A DNA stretch of 64,000 nt from Cristatella mucedo (taxonomy: Eukaryota; Bryozoa; Phylactolaemata; Cristatellidae): positions 2,726,001 through 2,790,000 of the forward strand of contig WPIO01000034.1 of NCBI GenBank assembly GCA_009760855.2, written 5' to 3'. The position numbers and the translations under genes were made by a program. Below the pieces are notes generated by a model. It searched no databases, was not told the origin of the DNA, and worked only from the letters and a program-made list of their open reading frames with translations. How positions within the stretch are numbered: position 1 is the stretch's first letter; each line of letters begins with the position of its first letter. Positions 1-19,545 of this stretch are shown in pieces.

Positions 1-109
1 GGTTCTTACAATCGTTTAATATAACAATATCACGTTGGTTATTTTCAATGTAAGCATAAGTCTTTCTATATTTAGTCAAATGCTTTTACACTGCCTCGAC
101 CTTGACTTT

Positions 110-730
110 CTGCCGTGCCTTTCAGCGGCAGCTGATCTTTGGCGCTTCAGGTCAGGTCGACAGTCATCATGTCAGCCATCGTAGTAAAACTCCAGCGGCC
201 TTGATATTTACGCTCCAGTTCACATACGGTGTATGTCCTGATAGAAGCTCTCACCCCTGTTCCTCACTGAATGCTCCTAAATATGATGGGAAATATCATG
301 GCGAGAGTTTAGAAAGTGTATATCAACAATCATTCTGCTGCCAAGTGCCGCGTAGCACTGGATTGTGTTCGAAACAATTCGCCCGTAGTCAGCAGACTTG
401 CGATTGCCGAGAACGTTAGCTACAGCAGACTTAAATCCATTCTATTCCTGAAAACTCTAATCAAGTATTTTCCGATGTAAACTGTATGTCATTGAAGAAT
501 TCTCTGACCTGTAGACTAACAGAAATGCCGCTTTTATCTTTGCCTCGCTAATTTGTGGAACATTTTCTTGCAAGCACTTGATGGGAAATCCTTCGTGGTT
601 CAGAGCCTTAGCATAGTTTTTCATTAGTTCACGCTTTACGTGCAAGGTAAGAGGTAGCACTTTCTTGCTACCGACAAGAGGAGGTTCTCGGACGTTGTCA
701 CTCCCAGGCGCGCAATGTGTTCGCTCTGGC
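110..730 (-). pseudogene. Decayed transposon-associated ORF (C-terminal part)
   Basis: Read on the minus strand, this stretch encodes pieces of a protein that I recognise as a high-copy repeat-borne family in many invertebrate genomes; its biochemical role is not known to me. Visible pieces in order are LTLHVKRELMKNYAKALNHE, then QISEAKIKA, then REFFNDIQFTSEN, then a GNRKSADYGRIV block, then IHFLNSRHD, and near 110-250 a KYQGRWSFTTMAD block close to the usual C terminus. The pieces lie in different frames with stops between them, so the gene is broken. The longest intact piece spans 457-660. The N-terminal zinc-binding part of what looks like the same family lies at 8306-8590. Family assignment comes from recalled motif similarity only. 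Confidence 0.55.
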
Positions 731-869
731 CAGTCTGTCTTCGGTAATGACCACTGGCATTGATCATTTTAATTTCACGAAGAAGTATTTTCATGTTTCC
801 GTAACTTCCTTTTTAGTGTGCAGACTATGACACCGGCAAAGAGGAACGTAATTTCCGTTGTGAAATCAA

Positions 870-1407
870 ACTCGCTTTAAACTGCCATTCAATAAATCAA
901 TGAAGAGTCTCCAGTCAGCTGGATCGTATACTTTTTCCATTTCGTTAGCTTGATCTTAGACGTTGCTGCAATAGACTACTGAACCATTGTTCAAAAGTAC
1001 CGACAACTTTTACTATGTCTATACCATGAATACCATGAAAATTTAGTACTAGGTGCAAGGAAAACTTCTCTTTTTAAATCTAGAACAGAAGAGTTCAGCC
1101 GACTCAAAGGGCAGGTCAAAGTCTCTCACCCAGTCATCAAGATCAGATCAAGAAATTATTTTAGGTATTGGAACATCAAAAGCATCATACTAGTCATCAA
1201 CGTCGGCTTCAATTGAACTCAAATCACTGTCAGTTAATAGATCATCAAATGTAATGCGATGTAATGTAATCTAATTTTAATCAAATGTAATGTTAATAAA
1301 TCAAATAGATCAAATGTAATGTAACAGGTAGAACAGGAGCTCCTCCCACCTCGTCACTGTGCGGTACAGGCATCACTGTGCGATACTTATCACACTGTGC
1401 GGTACAG
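870..1407. other. AT-rich stretch without recognised gene
   Basis: No exon with plausible splice sites was seen on either strand. Positions 1245-1330 hold a loose repeat built on AATGTAAT and AATCAAATG units, resembling the ATTACATT-type tail of LINE-B elements elsewhere in the window. Confidence 0.4.
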
Positions 1408-1475
1408 GCAGGTCACATAATGCAATGTAACGTATCTCCGTCTGTAGCTCCACCAAGCCATAAAGACCATGTGGG
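1408..1475 (-). mobile_element. LINE-B 3' tail fragment
   Basis: In minus orientation this carries the LINE-B 3' end: the ACCCACAT..TCTTTATGGCTT segment, then a GGAGC TACAGACGGAGATACGTTACATT-like tail split by small changes. The same tail follows RT-coding sequence at 44460-44520 and 11045-11105. Only the tail is present here. Confidence 0.6.
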
Positions 1476-1648
1476 TGTTAGCCATAAAGACCCTGTGCTT
1501 GTCACCCATAACCACGTTATGCATGTTGTTTATGAAATATGATATTACGCGCCATTCAATCGAGTTTCCCTCTGCAGCAAATCTAAAGCGCCTATAAAGA
1601 GATTGAGTTCTCTGAGAGCGCTGTATCAAGTGTATCATTATTTTTACC
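1476..1648 (+). mobile_element. LINE-A 3' tail fragment
   Basis: This is the 3' untranslated end of the LINE-A family. It has the spaced GTGCTTGTC..ACCACGTTATGCATG segment, then AAAGCGCCTATAAAGAGATT paired with TTCTCTGAGAGCGCTGTATC, then an AT-rich end. The element is severely 5'-truncated and abuts a LINE-B tail in the opposite orientation. Confidence 0.65.
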
Positions 1649-2074
1649 ATAGCTCATTGCTATTGAGTTATCGCTCCTTCATGAACATCATGTGGATCTT
1701 GCCGCCACGTACGAAGCTTGCGGGTGTTGCCCCCACCCCCAGGATGGAAATCTCGGCTTCGCCTCAGCAATGGACGATATATCTGCCCAACTTAATGGGA
1801 TTCCACGTAATAGGCGCTTCGCACCTACTTCAACTCTACGCGTTTGAGTGATCTCGTACTTTCGAACACACACGGCATTGCCTAATTAGAGATATATTCC
1901 AGGTAAGCTTTGAATAGCCGTAATCTCCTCCCATGTAGGGGAGGCTTGAGTGCTGATGATGGAATGCGACGTAATGGGTCATTCGAGAAGCAGTCGCTGG
2001 CAAGTTATTTCAGAAGCATTTACAGTTTGGTCTTTTGTATGCTAATCTTTTGCTAATTTTCTTAATTAATTTTT
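1649..2074. other. No recognised feature
   Basis: Unassigned DNA between a LINE-A tail and the duplicated first-exon block. Short overlapping open frames on both strands have no splice context or recognisable domain. Confidence 0.3.
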
Positions 2075-2345
2075 TATCTAATGTATACTGAATATGGATT
2101 TAAGTAGCAACGGCGTCCACTTCGCCCTGCCACGAACCTAGCCTAGCAGCAGGTAAGGCTCGCGGGCTAGTTCCGGTCAATGGCGTAACGTGACCTCAGT
2201 AACGCCGCCACCTGTCGGACGGAGGTGGCTCTCGATTGCGCCATGAATGGCCGAAAAAAACGCTCCGCGCTTTGAGATTGAGGACGTTGCTAAAAGCGGG
2301 ACGGACATTGAAGCACGCAAGCGGTACCGCGCACGAACGCAGTTT
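2075..2345 (+). repeat. Diverged upstream copy of promoter plus first exon
   Basis: This block aligns along its length with about 5675-5935, upstream of and including exon 1 of the coiled-coil gene; identity looks like roughly four fifths by eye. Shared landmarks in order are TATACTGAATAT, GCGTCC, a CACGAAC..TAGCC segment, GTTCCGG, GTAACGTGACCTC, GCTCTCGATTGCGCC, ATGGCCGAAA, TTTGAGATTGAGGAC and GCGGGACGGACATTGAAGCA. Similarity fades after GCACGAACGC. Both copies are CpG-rich compared with the AT-rich surroundings. Confidence 0.8.
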
Positions 2346-2397
2346 TATGACCGCGAGCAGCACTCGCTTGTTCGGGTAGAGGCACAACGCGTGCAAT
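2247..2397 (+). CDS. Possible alternative first exon of the coiled-coil gene
   Basis: An ATG at 2247 opens a frame starting MAEKNAPRFEIEDVAKSG, closely matching the MAEINADSFEIEDIIRSG start of exon 1 at 5840. The frame stays open for 52 codons to a TGA, and its unduplicated end (TQFYDREQHSLVRVEAQRVQ) looks helical. A GT at 2398-2399 would end the exon after 50 codons plus one base. That is the phase needed to join the exon at 6243, so it could be an alternative first exon. The donor (GTGAAA) is weak. It may instead be a paralogous or dead copy. Another ATG lies 4 bases upstream in another frame. Confidence 0.4.
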
Positions 2398-2399
2398 GT

Positions 2400-3540
2400 G
2401 AAAAGACCTGAAGCTCTAAGCAATATTCTGACGACGACAACCCAGCGCTCAATGTTCTGCATGCACGCGGCACTAACAACAAACCGTAGTGGAAAAAAGC
2501 CAAACGATAGCCTGTATATTACGGCTGATACGACAGGTACGGTAGGACTGATAGAAGCCAGGTCATAAATCAGACAATCTCATGCATACATTATCATACA
2601 TCGTGCTGCTCATTAGCCATACATTATTGGGGCCATTTCGTAAGAGGCTCGGTTGTAGTTCAGAGGTCAGCTCTCTGCTCGTAATCGAGTTTGAGCTGTC
2701 AAACTCGTCGTCCATAATAGCACATTAGATGCCAAACTTCGGGATTCAAGAAAATCCTCAGTTGAAGTTCTGCAATATTTGATGCCGTGCTTGACCGCGA
2801 TTAGTAAATTGAGGAAGAACATTGTTCATTGATTCATTGATTCATTGTTCTTTCCTTACGCTAGTGTGTGTAAATGCTCGGGCCGTGGAGCTCCCGAGGC
2901 AGTACTGAAGGTCGAAATGTAGGTCGAACAGAATATATCAGCATTTAAGCGTATTAGTCAGGAGAGTATGGATATCCTGAAAGCAGAGGTGTGCGTATAC
3001 GTCTTAATGAATAGTCAGGAAAGTCTACTGCAAACCTCGTGGCCAAACAGCCTTGATTTCTTCATAATGCCATTCTAATCCATTAATGCCATTCTAATCC
3101 TAATAATGCCACTCTTAATTAGAATGCCATTCTAATCAAAATGCTGATTCCCTTGCGTTATGTTTTCTCCAGTAGGGTGTGGGCTACCAGGCAGCTAGGC
3201 CTGCCGCTCTTGTCCATTTGACTATAAGCATCCTAGTTAGATCTTATGGCGGCATCGTCACATGTCGGTCCTGATAGACAATCTGCCATCGAATGTCAGC
3301 TGCGAATAATCCTGAGAATCGAGGTACGAGGCAGCAAATTGAGTTCGCTCATGACGGCAGCTGGCTTGAAACTCACTACTGTTAATTTAGTAGATGTCAA
3401 GGCCGATAAGGTGACATATGCTGAACAGATGCAGGCCATAGTTATAGCTCCGTGTGTTGAAATCGGCAAGCCCGATATACTGGGTGCGAAGCCAGAGATT
3501 ATGATTTTACACGTGAGCATATCAATGGCTGCTGGTAAAT
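2400..3540. other. No recognised gene; short imperfect repeats
   Basis: No domain or splice-supported exon was found. Positions 3062-3142 hold several imperfect copies of AATGCCATTCTAATC. An open frame from 3246 runs into the LINE-A tail at 3541, so its last residues are repeat-derived. Confidence 0.35.
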
Positions 3541-3625
3541 GTGCAAATTGCAGAAATTTTAAGGTGCCTAGAAAGAGGTCGAGTTCTCTAAGGGAGCTCT
3601 ATCAAATGTATTATTATTAATTATC
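3541..3625 (+). mobile_element. LINE-A 3' tail fragment
   Basis: Short LINE-A end: AAGGTGCCTAGAAAGAGG, then TTCTCTAAGGGAGCTCTATC and a TATTATTATTAA end. Only the terminal hairpin and tail remain. Confidence 0.6.
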
Positions 3626-4740
3626 AAGTGTCCGGTATGTTGGCCTAGACTGGCAAGTTGAGGTGCGCAGTGGTCGTCCTTCCTGAGCCGATTATAGCCA
3701 CTGTGGAGCCTGCGACCATTGTAACTTGCTTCAAGACCGCGATCGTACGAGCTGCTGAGGTTGCTGGACTGTTGCTCTAACGCTGGGCTGCTGAGCTTCT
3801 TTCTCTGACGGCAAGCTTACCAAAGATGATGTCTCCACTGCAAGTTAATGTGACTGTAGCCAAAACTTGCAACACGTCAGACGAGGAACTGTTACAACGT
3901 TCATTCAGTGTAGTGGCAATGCCAAATGTCGCATGCCTCTGCTGCCTGATAATGGAGAGGACTACATGTCTAAGTCTCGAGCTCTACGTTGTAATGAGGA
4001 CTACTTTTCGCGTGCTTTCCGACTGGCGGAAACTTCTTCTCTCGCGTGTCATAATATCTGCGTTTCTGTGGCGACACCATTGACTTTGCAAACAGGTGAA
4101 TGAGATGCCATCGTCGTCGTTTACGTGAAAGTCGATCGACGGCGAGTTGTTGCGACCACGCTACGGTTGCTGAATCGGCGTGCCATAAAAGAAAATGCAT
4201 TGGACTTCGTGTTTCTATTCGCAGTAACTGTTCGCTGCGTTTCGAAAGTTTGCCTGTGGGTGTATGCTTTTAAGAGACATTCGACACTGGATGTTTTCCA
4301 TTACACCTTACAGAGTGCCTTGCTGAAATAAAGGCAGACAAGACTGGATTTCTGAGGCAGCGCCAGTAGCGAGACGAACCCGCAGTTGCTCGAGCAGGAA
4401 GGTTCGGGGAAGGTCTGCTTCTCCCAGGGTGGAGATGTGCGCTGATCTCGTTTCAGTAAGAGATCGTTGCAGATATCTATTGAGGTAGCACTTCGACTGA
4501 AGGCGCACGTCTGTATCCAGCCAAGTGAAGTGCTGACTACCTGAACACGTACGAAAAGCCGAGTGCTGTGGAAACGCTTTAATGTCCAGCTCCTTGGTGG
4601 GACGGCTGTCGGCGAGAACGATGAGGCCTAGACAGCCACAGCGACAGCTAAGAACATGTCCCGAAAATACTTCTCAGTAGCAATTTTGCTTAGAGCCTGA
4701 CGAGGTGGCGAAGCCGAACGTTGAGACCTATCGCAGCTGG
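3626..4740. other. No recognised feature
   Basis: Several short open frames on both strands overlap between 3826 and 4330. None has a recognisable domain, and no exon chain could be built. Confidence 0.3.
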
Positions 4741-4838
4741 CTGCTAGGTTTTTTTTTCTCACGACCGAGGAAGGCCTTTATTTAAGGAGGAGGCTGTAAA
4801 ACGGCGGCGCCAGCTAAACCAGCCGCATTTTGGCTGAT

Positions 4839-4898
4839 AATCAATACTCGCAATAATGCAATTAGGCTAATCAATACTAGCAATAATGCAATTAGGCT
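4839..4898. repeat. 30-bp tandem duplication
   Basis: Two adjacent 30-bp units (4839-4868 and 4869-4898), each beginning AATCAATACT and ending AATGCAATTAGGCT, differ at one position. Confidence 0.9.
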
Positions 4899-4901
4899 AT
4901 C

Positions 4902-5021
4902 TTGGCTGATTTAACAGCATCATTTTTATAGCGGCAGAAGAGCCTTATCGGCTATCACCTCCGCTCGTAATTGGCATTACAGGATCGCCCAACTTCAGGA
5001 TTTGAACCCATGACCTACAAT
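4902..5021 (-). mobile_element. SINE-2, truncated at tRNA head
   Basis: Minus-strand copy of the second tRNA-derived SINE family. It keeps the 3' part (AGCGGCAGAAGAGCC, GATTTAACAGC) and the B-box side, but is cut off inside the tRNA-like region where the next copy begins. Confidence 0.6.
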
Positions 5022-5195
5022 ACTAGCTGATTTAGCAGCCTCTTTTTGTGTAGCGACAGAAGAGCCTTTACGGCTATCATGACCGCTTGCGGTGGCGATA
5101 AATAATCACCCAATGCATGATTCGAACCCACAACCTCGGGACCGAGATCGCGAAAAGCAACCACCTTACCTGGTGCGCCACCACGGCTCACCTCT
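5022..5195 (-). mobile_element. SINE-2
   Basis: Near full-length minus-strand copy. The head reads GAGCCGTGGTGGCGCACC and AGGTAAGGTGGTTGC, then a long variable-arm-like CGGTCCCGAGG, then a B box close to GGTTCGAATCC. The body carries GGCTCTTCTGTCGC and the family end CAGCTAG. Adjacent to another copy at 4902. Confidence 0.7.
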
Positions 5196-5689
5196 TTAGC
5201 CGAGGCTTATAAAAGCCGGCGCCATGAGGTAGGCTGGTAGTTGCTATTCCGAACTCGTCGTTGGCTTTGATTGGGCATTTGAGCTATTTTGAGTTCTAGG
5301 CTGGAGAGCCATTGGTGTACGACGTGGCCGCTGTTGAACGGCTGGAACTGTCCGCTGCTGTCAAATAGACTAGTCTGCATTATAAATAAGGACTTGCTAT
5401 GCCAAAGTACGAGCGTTCTTCATCGCTGCTGTGGTCCTACTACTGTCGACATGACTGCGTGCATTGGTGCAGCACCTAAAATTTTAACAACTTTTAGAAG
5501 CCGTACTAGGAGGTTCAGGCGTCACCCGCATTCGTCGCGCTTCGGCTGAGACTAGCGCCGCTACGAGCGCTTCGTTTTCGGCTTCCTGTTCGAGACTGTT
5601 CTGGACGAGGAAGCCGCGCGCGAGAGGTCGTCGCCCGCAGGTTATTTTAGACGCTGATAAAACAAGGTCTTTTAAGTTATACTGAATAT

Positions 5690-5839
5690 TGATTTTAGTA
5701 GTAACAGCGTCCGCTTCCTCACGTCACGAACATAGCCCAGCAGAAGATAGCGCACTCGGCCAAGTTCCGGCCAGTGACGTAACGTGACCTCGGCAGCGCC
5801 GCGGCTCTTGCACGGAGATAGCTCTCGATTGCGCCGTAA
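5690..5839 (+). promoter_or_regulatory. Probable promoter / 5' leader of the coiled-coil gene
   Basis: CpG-rich sequence directly upstream of the ATG at 5840. It contains TGACGTAACGTGACCTC, which includes a CRE/ATF-like TGACGTAA, and GCTCTCGATTGCGCC just before the start. The GTAACGTGACCTC and GCTCTCGATTGCGCC cores are retained in the upstream duplicate at 2180-2245. No TATA box is evident. Promoter function is inferred from position and conservation between the two copies. Confidence 0.45.
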
Positions 5840-14494
<8,655 letters not shown>

Positions 14495-14984
14495 GTAAGT
14501 TCCTTTTTATCTTTGTAGGAATGCTTGCTTGCTCATAGAACCGTTAAGCTGAGACCACTAACCTATGCTTATACAGTTTGGCGTGCTTTGGTGGGATAGT
14601 GGATTGTGCAAGGTTCTGCGAGAAACCGAATGATTCACCCTTCGTCACTGTTCATATTTGATTGCTAGGAACTGTGCTGCCGGCGCTGGTGAATACGACA
14701 GGCACAGATGCTAGGTGTGTTGATATTGATTGACCCTGTCCTAAGAGGGGTGTTAATGCCTGCGAGAGTCGGTCGTCCTTGTAATAACCACGCGAGGACT
14801 CGTTAAGCACGTTTGCAGAATTGCCCTCCTTCTGAATGCTGATGTGTGATATAGCCATTTTACTGTACATCTTTGTTGTCATACGATGTAAATGGTGGTC
14901 AGAGTGTGAGCAAAACTTGATTTGACTCTAGCTTGAACCTTTGTGTCCCTCATTAAACACTGCTACATACGTGAGTTGCACTCA

Positions 14985-15075
14985 ATAAAAATAGTAATAC
15001 GTTTGTTTAGTGCCTTCAGAGAACGTGGACTTTCTAGGCACTGCACATGCACTTTCATTGCATCATTTTTTCTAC
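14985..15075 (-). mobile_element. LINE-A 3' tail fragment
   Basis: Short minus-strand tail: AATAGTAATACGTTTG, TAGTGCCTTCAGAGAACG, GACTTTCTAGGCACTGCACA. Confidence 0.55.
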
Positions 15076-15945
15076 AAATTGATGCATCTAATACCAGTGC
15101 AAGAAGTGGTAATTAACAGTAGGTCTATAGAACTGGTACACTGGCGCCCACTCACCAGTAAGACCGAGACAAACCCGATCGAAGATGTGATGTACGCTGA
15201 ATATGGCGCGCTTGGGGCACAGTGGTTATGTAACAACGGGAGCACTCAAAGGCACGGACCGCTTACTGTGGAGATCCTATATGAGACAGCCAGTTGAGAT
15301 GATTCGGCTTCGGGGCTACACGGATGGAGTAGTTGCCTACCGAAGCCTGGTTAGGAGGCTGAAGCAGCACGCCCGAGCTGCATTATCCAAGGGCCGACAA
15401 AGGCGTTGCCCAGTGGAGTAGAAATGGGCAGCACTTGTAAAAGATCACCCCTAACCGCAGCGTATGCAGAGAGGAGCGACGTTGCATGGATGCACGATGT
15501 ACGGGTATGGATGCATGCATAGAAGGGTAGTTGCAACAACGCACTCTCGCATGGAAGGGTATGGAGTTCGTAAGGTAGGATGGGTGTTGTACGTTTGGAT
15601 GGGTTGGCCAGGACCGGCAGGTTAGACGTTCGGCAATTGGCCTGTATGACGAGCAGCCTCGGGATTGGAGGCTTACACTACATTGGAGGCTTAGCAGTGC
15701 CTTGCAAAAAGCCGTTAGCCGTCGCTCTCAGCTGAGTAGGCGTTTAGCATGTGCTTGCCCATTCGGTGAGCCAGTATATTTGGAGTACAGAGTGTTGAAG
15801 ACGAGGTTTCGTCGGCGAATCTTGTGAAGCCAGCCAGCCTCCATTTGAACCATGTCAAGGGAGAGCCGGTTGCATAGTCAAGGACTCGGTGAACGGAGGA
15901 CCACCGTGGTTGCTTCCACTGATCCGAAGCCACTCTCCGGCGCCG
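15076..15945. other. No recognised gene
   Basis: Single-copy-looking DNA with no confident exon. It may be part of the 3' introns of the coiled-coil gene. A TGGTTATGTAACAACGGGAG segment near 15222 faintly resembles one near 17458 (GTGGCTCTGCAACGATGGCA). Confidence 0.3.
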
Positions 15946-15949
15946 TAGG

Positions 15950-16720
15950 TTATCGGGAGGACTTAGCGTATGCCCGGACACTAGGTAGACGAAGCCAAGA
16001 GTATAACCTACCCTCGGAAAAGAGAGTAGGCAAGGGTGGTTGCTGGGGGAAGGTTAAAGCCTCCCTCCTCCTGGGTCTGATTGAAGGAGTGAGGCTGGGC
16101 CAAAACCCCAGCCAAAACCACGGCCGATCAAGCCCCCTTTTATTGCAAAAAATACCCCCCTTCGGAGATTCGGCAGCTCTCTCCGGCGTGGCTTCCAGGA
16201 TCGCAGTGAGGCTCAAGAGGCCGCTCGGGATTCGCTCCACCATTTGTTTATTGCTGGGATGTATGTGACAGCCCTGTGGATCTGTCATCAGGCTGAGTGG
16301 CGCGACTGAGGACAGCAAGTCTTCTGTCTCAAAGACATCAAACACTTCAATCGCAGAAATCTTGCCCGCCCAGCCCAGTAGGTTGCGCTTTATAGACGAC
16401 CGCCGGCGTAGAGGGATCATAACCCTGTCTCCCACATACTTCTGAGGCAGTCCTTTTATTCCACGCATTTGCTTGCACTGCCGAGCCATTGTCCGTGCCA
16501 AAACCGGCGAGGCGGCAGGTGGCTGCTTGGTTGGATGGATGCCTTTATGAGCACGGCTATTTTCTAGGCCACCTGAGTCAGTCAGGGGTCTCTCGAATGG
16601 GGCTGAGAAAAGAATGCTTGGCAAGAAATCGGCTCCTGGTCGCGGCGTGTTTCCAGAGGCTCTGTCGTTATGCTTTAGGGGGCGATCGAATTTTTTGAGA
16701 GAGTTACGAAGGAGGCACAT
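15950..16720 (-). other. Unassigned 256-codon open reading frame
   Basis: Longest open frame in the window outside the SLC16 gene and simple repeats. The translation is basic and Pro/Arg/Leu-rich, with no domain, signal peptide or membrane segment that I recognise. The local sequence is GC-richer than its surroundings, which lengthens chance frames, and the + strand also has a 138-codon frame (15852-16268). Could be chance, a remnant of an unrecognised mobile element, or a real uncharacterised exon. Confidence 0.2.
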
Positions 16721-16761
16721 TTTTCACATAGGTCTCAATAGGAGCAGCCACTTTGGTAGCG

Positions 16762-16764
<3 letters not shown>

Positions 16765-16850
<86 letters not shown>

Positions 16851-16855
16851 AGAGA
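16765..16855. repeat. (AG)n microsatellite
   Basis: About 80 bp of AG ending in GGGAGGGAGAGAGG. The left flank GGTAGCGCTC resembles the start of a LINE-A tail in minus orientation (TATAGCGCCCTCAGAGA), so it may also be tail-seeded. Confidence 0.95.
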
Positions 16856-16929
16856 GGTACGGTACGTGTATGTGCAAACTTTTGCAATGCATGCCGAGAT
16901 CGGTTTCTGGAGGACCTTTCATTGTGTCT

Positions 16930-17823
16930 GAGGGGGAAAATCACGTTTTAGAGTTTAGGATTATGCAGTTCGTCCTAGACAGGTCTCAAGAGGCCGGAGG
17001 ATCGGCAAGCAGAGAGCAGCTCTGAGCTGTTTCTCCTGAGGGAGGCTACCAATATCTTGAGGGGTTACTTAGTGGGGGGGTGGAATAGTTTTCGAGTTAT
17101 CACTTCAAGCTCTGCAAATGGATTTACTCATTTTAAAGGCTTTCCGGTTTCGCTATTTCGGTGCAGATATTTAGATTACCAAAAAGGGACATAACCATTT
17201 TCATACAAGTCGCAAAAGGCCATCTTATCGGTCATTCTTTGGCACCCAGAATAGGAGACTGCTTCCTGAAAATGCTATCGTTTCTTGGAGGAGAGGCTAA
17301 CTCGATGGCTGGTGCAGCCTCAGTGGTGTACAACTTCCTTGTCTCTCGCCCGAGTCGTAGGACGCTTGCAGGGTTTTCCTGCGGCCCTCCACCGAGGCAC
17401 AATTCCATTGGAGGGGGTGGATCCAGAGGCATGTAGACCACTACGGTTAACGACAAAGTGGCTCTGCAACGATGGCAGCACGAGCATTCAGTTGTATGCG
17501 ATGGTGCATTGGCAAGGTTTGTTGGCACTAGCCTATAGCTCGGCATTATGGGGTGTGGCACGTTGTCAGGGCCTTCTCATTTGCAGAAAGACTCTTCAGA
17601 CCCTCAAGAAATTCTTATACACTCTTTTGGAGAGCCCAAAGCCCCCTCCGAAGAAATGTGTACCCGTGATGAGAGTTCGAAGAAGGTCCCTCGGCAGGTC
17701 TCGGTAGCTTGTCCAAAAGGGCCGGTCTCCTTAACAACCTTCCGAGTAGCTTGCATGCTTTAAAATGTGGTAGCCCTCATCCGGAAACCTATCCTGACAG
17801 CATGCTAGTCACAGCTACAGCGG

Positions 17824-17825
<2 letters not shown>
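16930..17825. other. No recognised gene
   Basis: Open frames overlap on both strands (e.g. 17285-17707 +) without splice support or recognisable domains. Confidence 0.3.

Positions 17826-17860
<35 letters not shown>
17826..17860. repeat. (CT)n microsatellite
   Basis: 35 bp of CT with little interruption. Confidence 0.95.
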
Positions 17861-17862
<2 letters not shown>

Positions 17863-19150
17863 GCCCGGTGCGAGCTAGGCATGTTGAGCCATCCAGCCAT
17901 CCTGGCTTCCAGAGGAGGGGCTCTAAAAGAAGGTTGTGTTGGCTTGTGCAACAGGCATCGCTTCCGGGTCATCCTCCTTCGCAGGCAGGAATGTGAGCAG
18001 GCAGGTATGAAAGCAGGTGGGTGCATATGGACAAGTGTGGCTTGGGAAGAGTGACCCTGTCACATTCCGTGGCAGGGAGAGGGTGACATATTGCCTAAAC
18101 TATTCAAAGAAGGCGCTGCTTGGAGGGGAAGGGTTGTCAAGTGTGTCGCCGGTGTCAGCATCAGGTGCCCAGCGAAGCCTCGAGCCAGTCATCTGGATTC
18201 TGCATCAGTGGAGCCACACAGCAAGTCGGCTGGCCTGCGACCTTCCAGGTCTGAAACGATGGTTTCGAAGTCGAGTGTTGGGCCTTATCGGTGGCTTACC
18301 AAGTATACACGTGTATATGTACACCTGTATACTTGCAATGCCTTCTGTGAGAACTGCCTGGCACCGGTGCCAGTTTACAACTAAGCAGCTTGGCGACGTC
18401 TCCCGAGTGTGCAGGCTATTGTACATCTTTCCGATTTGCCCGGAAAAATACTGCGACTAATATGCTGTTGGCTTTTAAATTACTTTCCCTCCAAGTAGCC
18501 CGGGTACGGCTTGGTAGTAGTAGTAGTAGGGCGGCTCTTTTCGAGGGAATCTAGCTACTGCACAACAAGCGAACCGACTTGACACTACACCACCAGGGTG
18601 GAATGAATGAGCTGTGGTCGGCAGTTATTTAGTAGGGGCTTCAAAGAGTTGTGATTGGGAAGTTGGGCGTGGCTGTGCTTGCAGCTGTGCAGCCAAAGTG
18701 CACTCGCTTCCGGTTCGCCAGCTCCGAGTGTCCATCTGTCCCTAGTCGTCACCATTGCTGCTCTGTATACAGCACAGCCACCCGAGGCTTTAAGGCAGTA
18801 ACTTTGGCTGCTGACGTGCATAAAACGACGACCAGGAAAGTCTAGACTCGACCGTTCAAGTATCTTGATTCTCGATAGACCAGCTCGGTTTGATCGATGG
18901 AAACACAACCGGTCATGGGCTACCGAACTCCGGTATCGTGAAATGATTCCACCGATATCACTCCTGGCTATGTCTCAACAATTTACTTGTTCAACCTACA
19001 AAAAACGCCTGGCTGCTTACACATTCTGAAGGCCATGCACAGACCAGATGTAACCATAAATGCTGCCAGCCGTGAGGTTTGAACGATGCACTATTGCTCG
19101 GTCCAAGGAATGCACTACAGCACTTGTGCATATTCCGACCGAAGTCTCCA
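17861..19150. other. No recognised gene
   Basis: Nothing beyond a short (GTA)n at about 18513-18527 and a small ACACGTGTATATGTACACCTG near-palindrome around 18306 was seen. Confidence 0.3.
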
Positions 19151-19154
19151 CCGG

Positions 19155-19258
19155 ACAAAGGGGGTCCATTCATATCCCTTTGCAGCAAATGTAAAGCGTC
19201 TAGGAAGAGATTGAGTTCTCTGAGGGCGCTTTATCAAGTGCATTATTATTATTATTTA
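19155..19258 (+). mobile_element. LINE-A 3' tail fragment
   Basis: TTTGCAGCAAATGTAAAGCG, GAAGAGATTGAGTTCTCTGA, GGGCGCTTTATCAAGTGC, then (ATT)n. Confidence 0.7.
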
Positions 19259-19344
19259 CATTCGCATTCTCTTGGCTAGGTTTGGCTAGGATGGCCACTA
19301 GTTTTAGTGTGGCTTAAAGAAGCTTAAAGCGCATCTGTATATTA

Positions 19345-19545
19345 CAGCATTTGGTAGGTCTCTGTGACTCCTTCGTGTGTCTGTACCTCCTTACACTATG
19401 CCTGCTGCTTTCGGATGTCACCACCAATAATTTGGTTATGGTTTCTATACAGCATATGTAAAGTGCCTAGAAAGAGATTCAGTTCTCTGATGGCGATATA
19501 CACACATATCGTTCTTATTATTATTACTGCGATTTGCAATAAGCA
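19345..19545 (+). mobile_element. LINE-A 3' UTR and tail
   Basis: Carries GGTCTCTGTGACTCCTTCG, CTCCTTACACTATGCCTGCT, then AAAGTGCCTAGAAAGAGATT and TTCTCTGATGGCGATATA, ending in a TTATTATTATTA run. Matches the subfamily at 58930-59250. Confidence 0.7.

Noticed and set aside
14565-14611. Candidate eighth exon of the coiled-coil gene after TTATACAG
   Set aside because: Phase fits and a GT follows, but the peptide (YLACFGGIVDCA) is not coiled-coil-like, the intron would be only about 80 bp, and the donor is poor.
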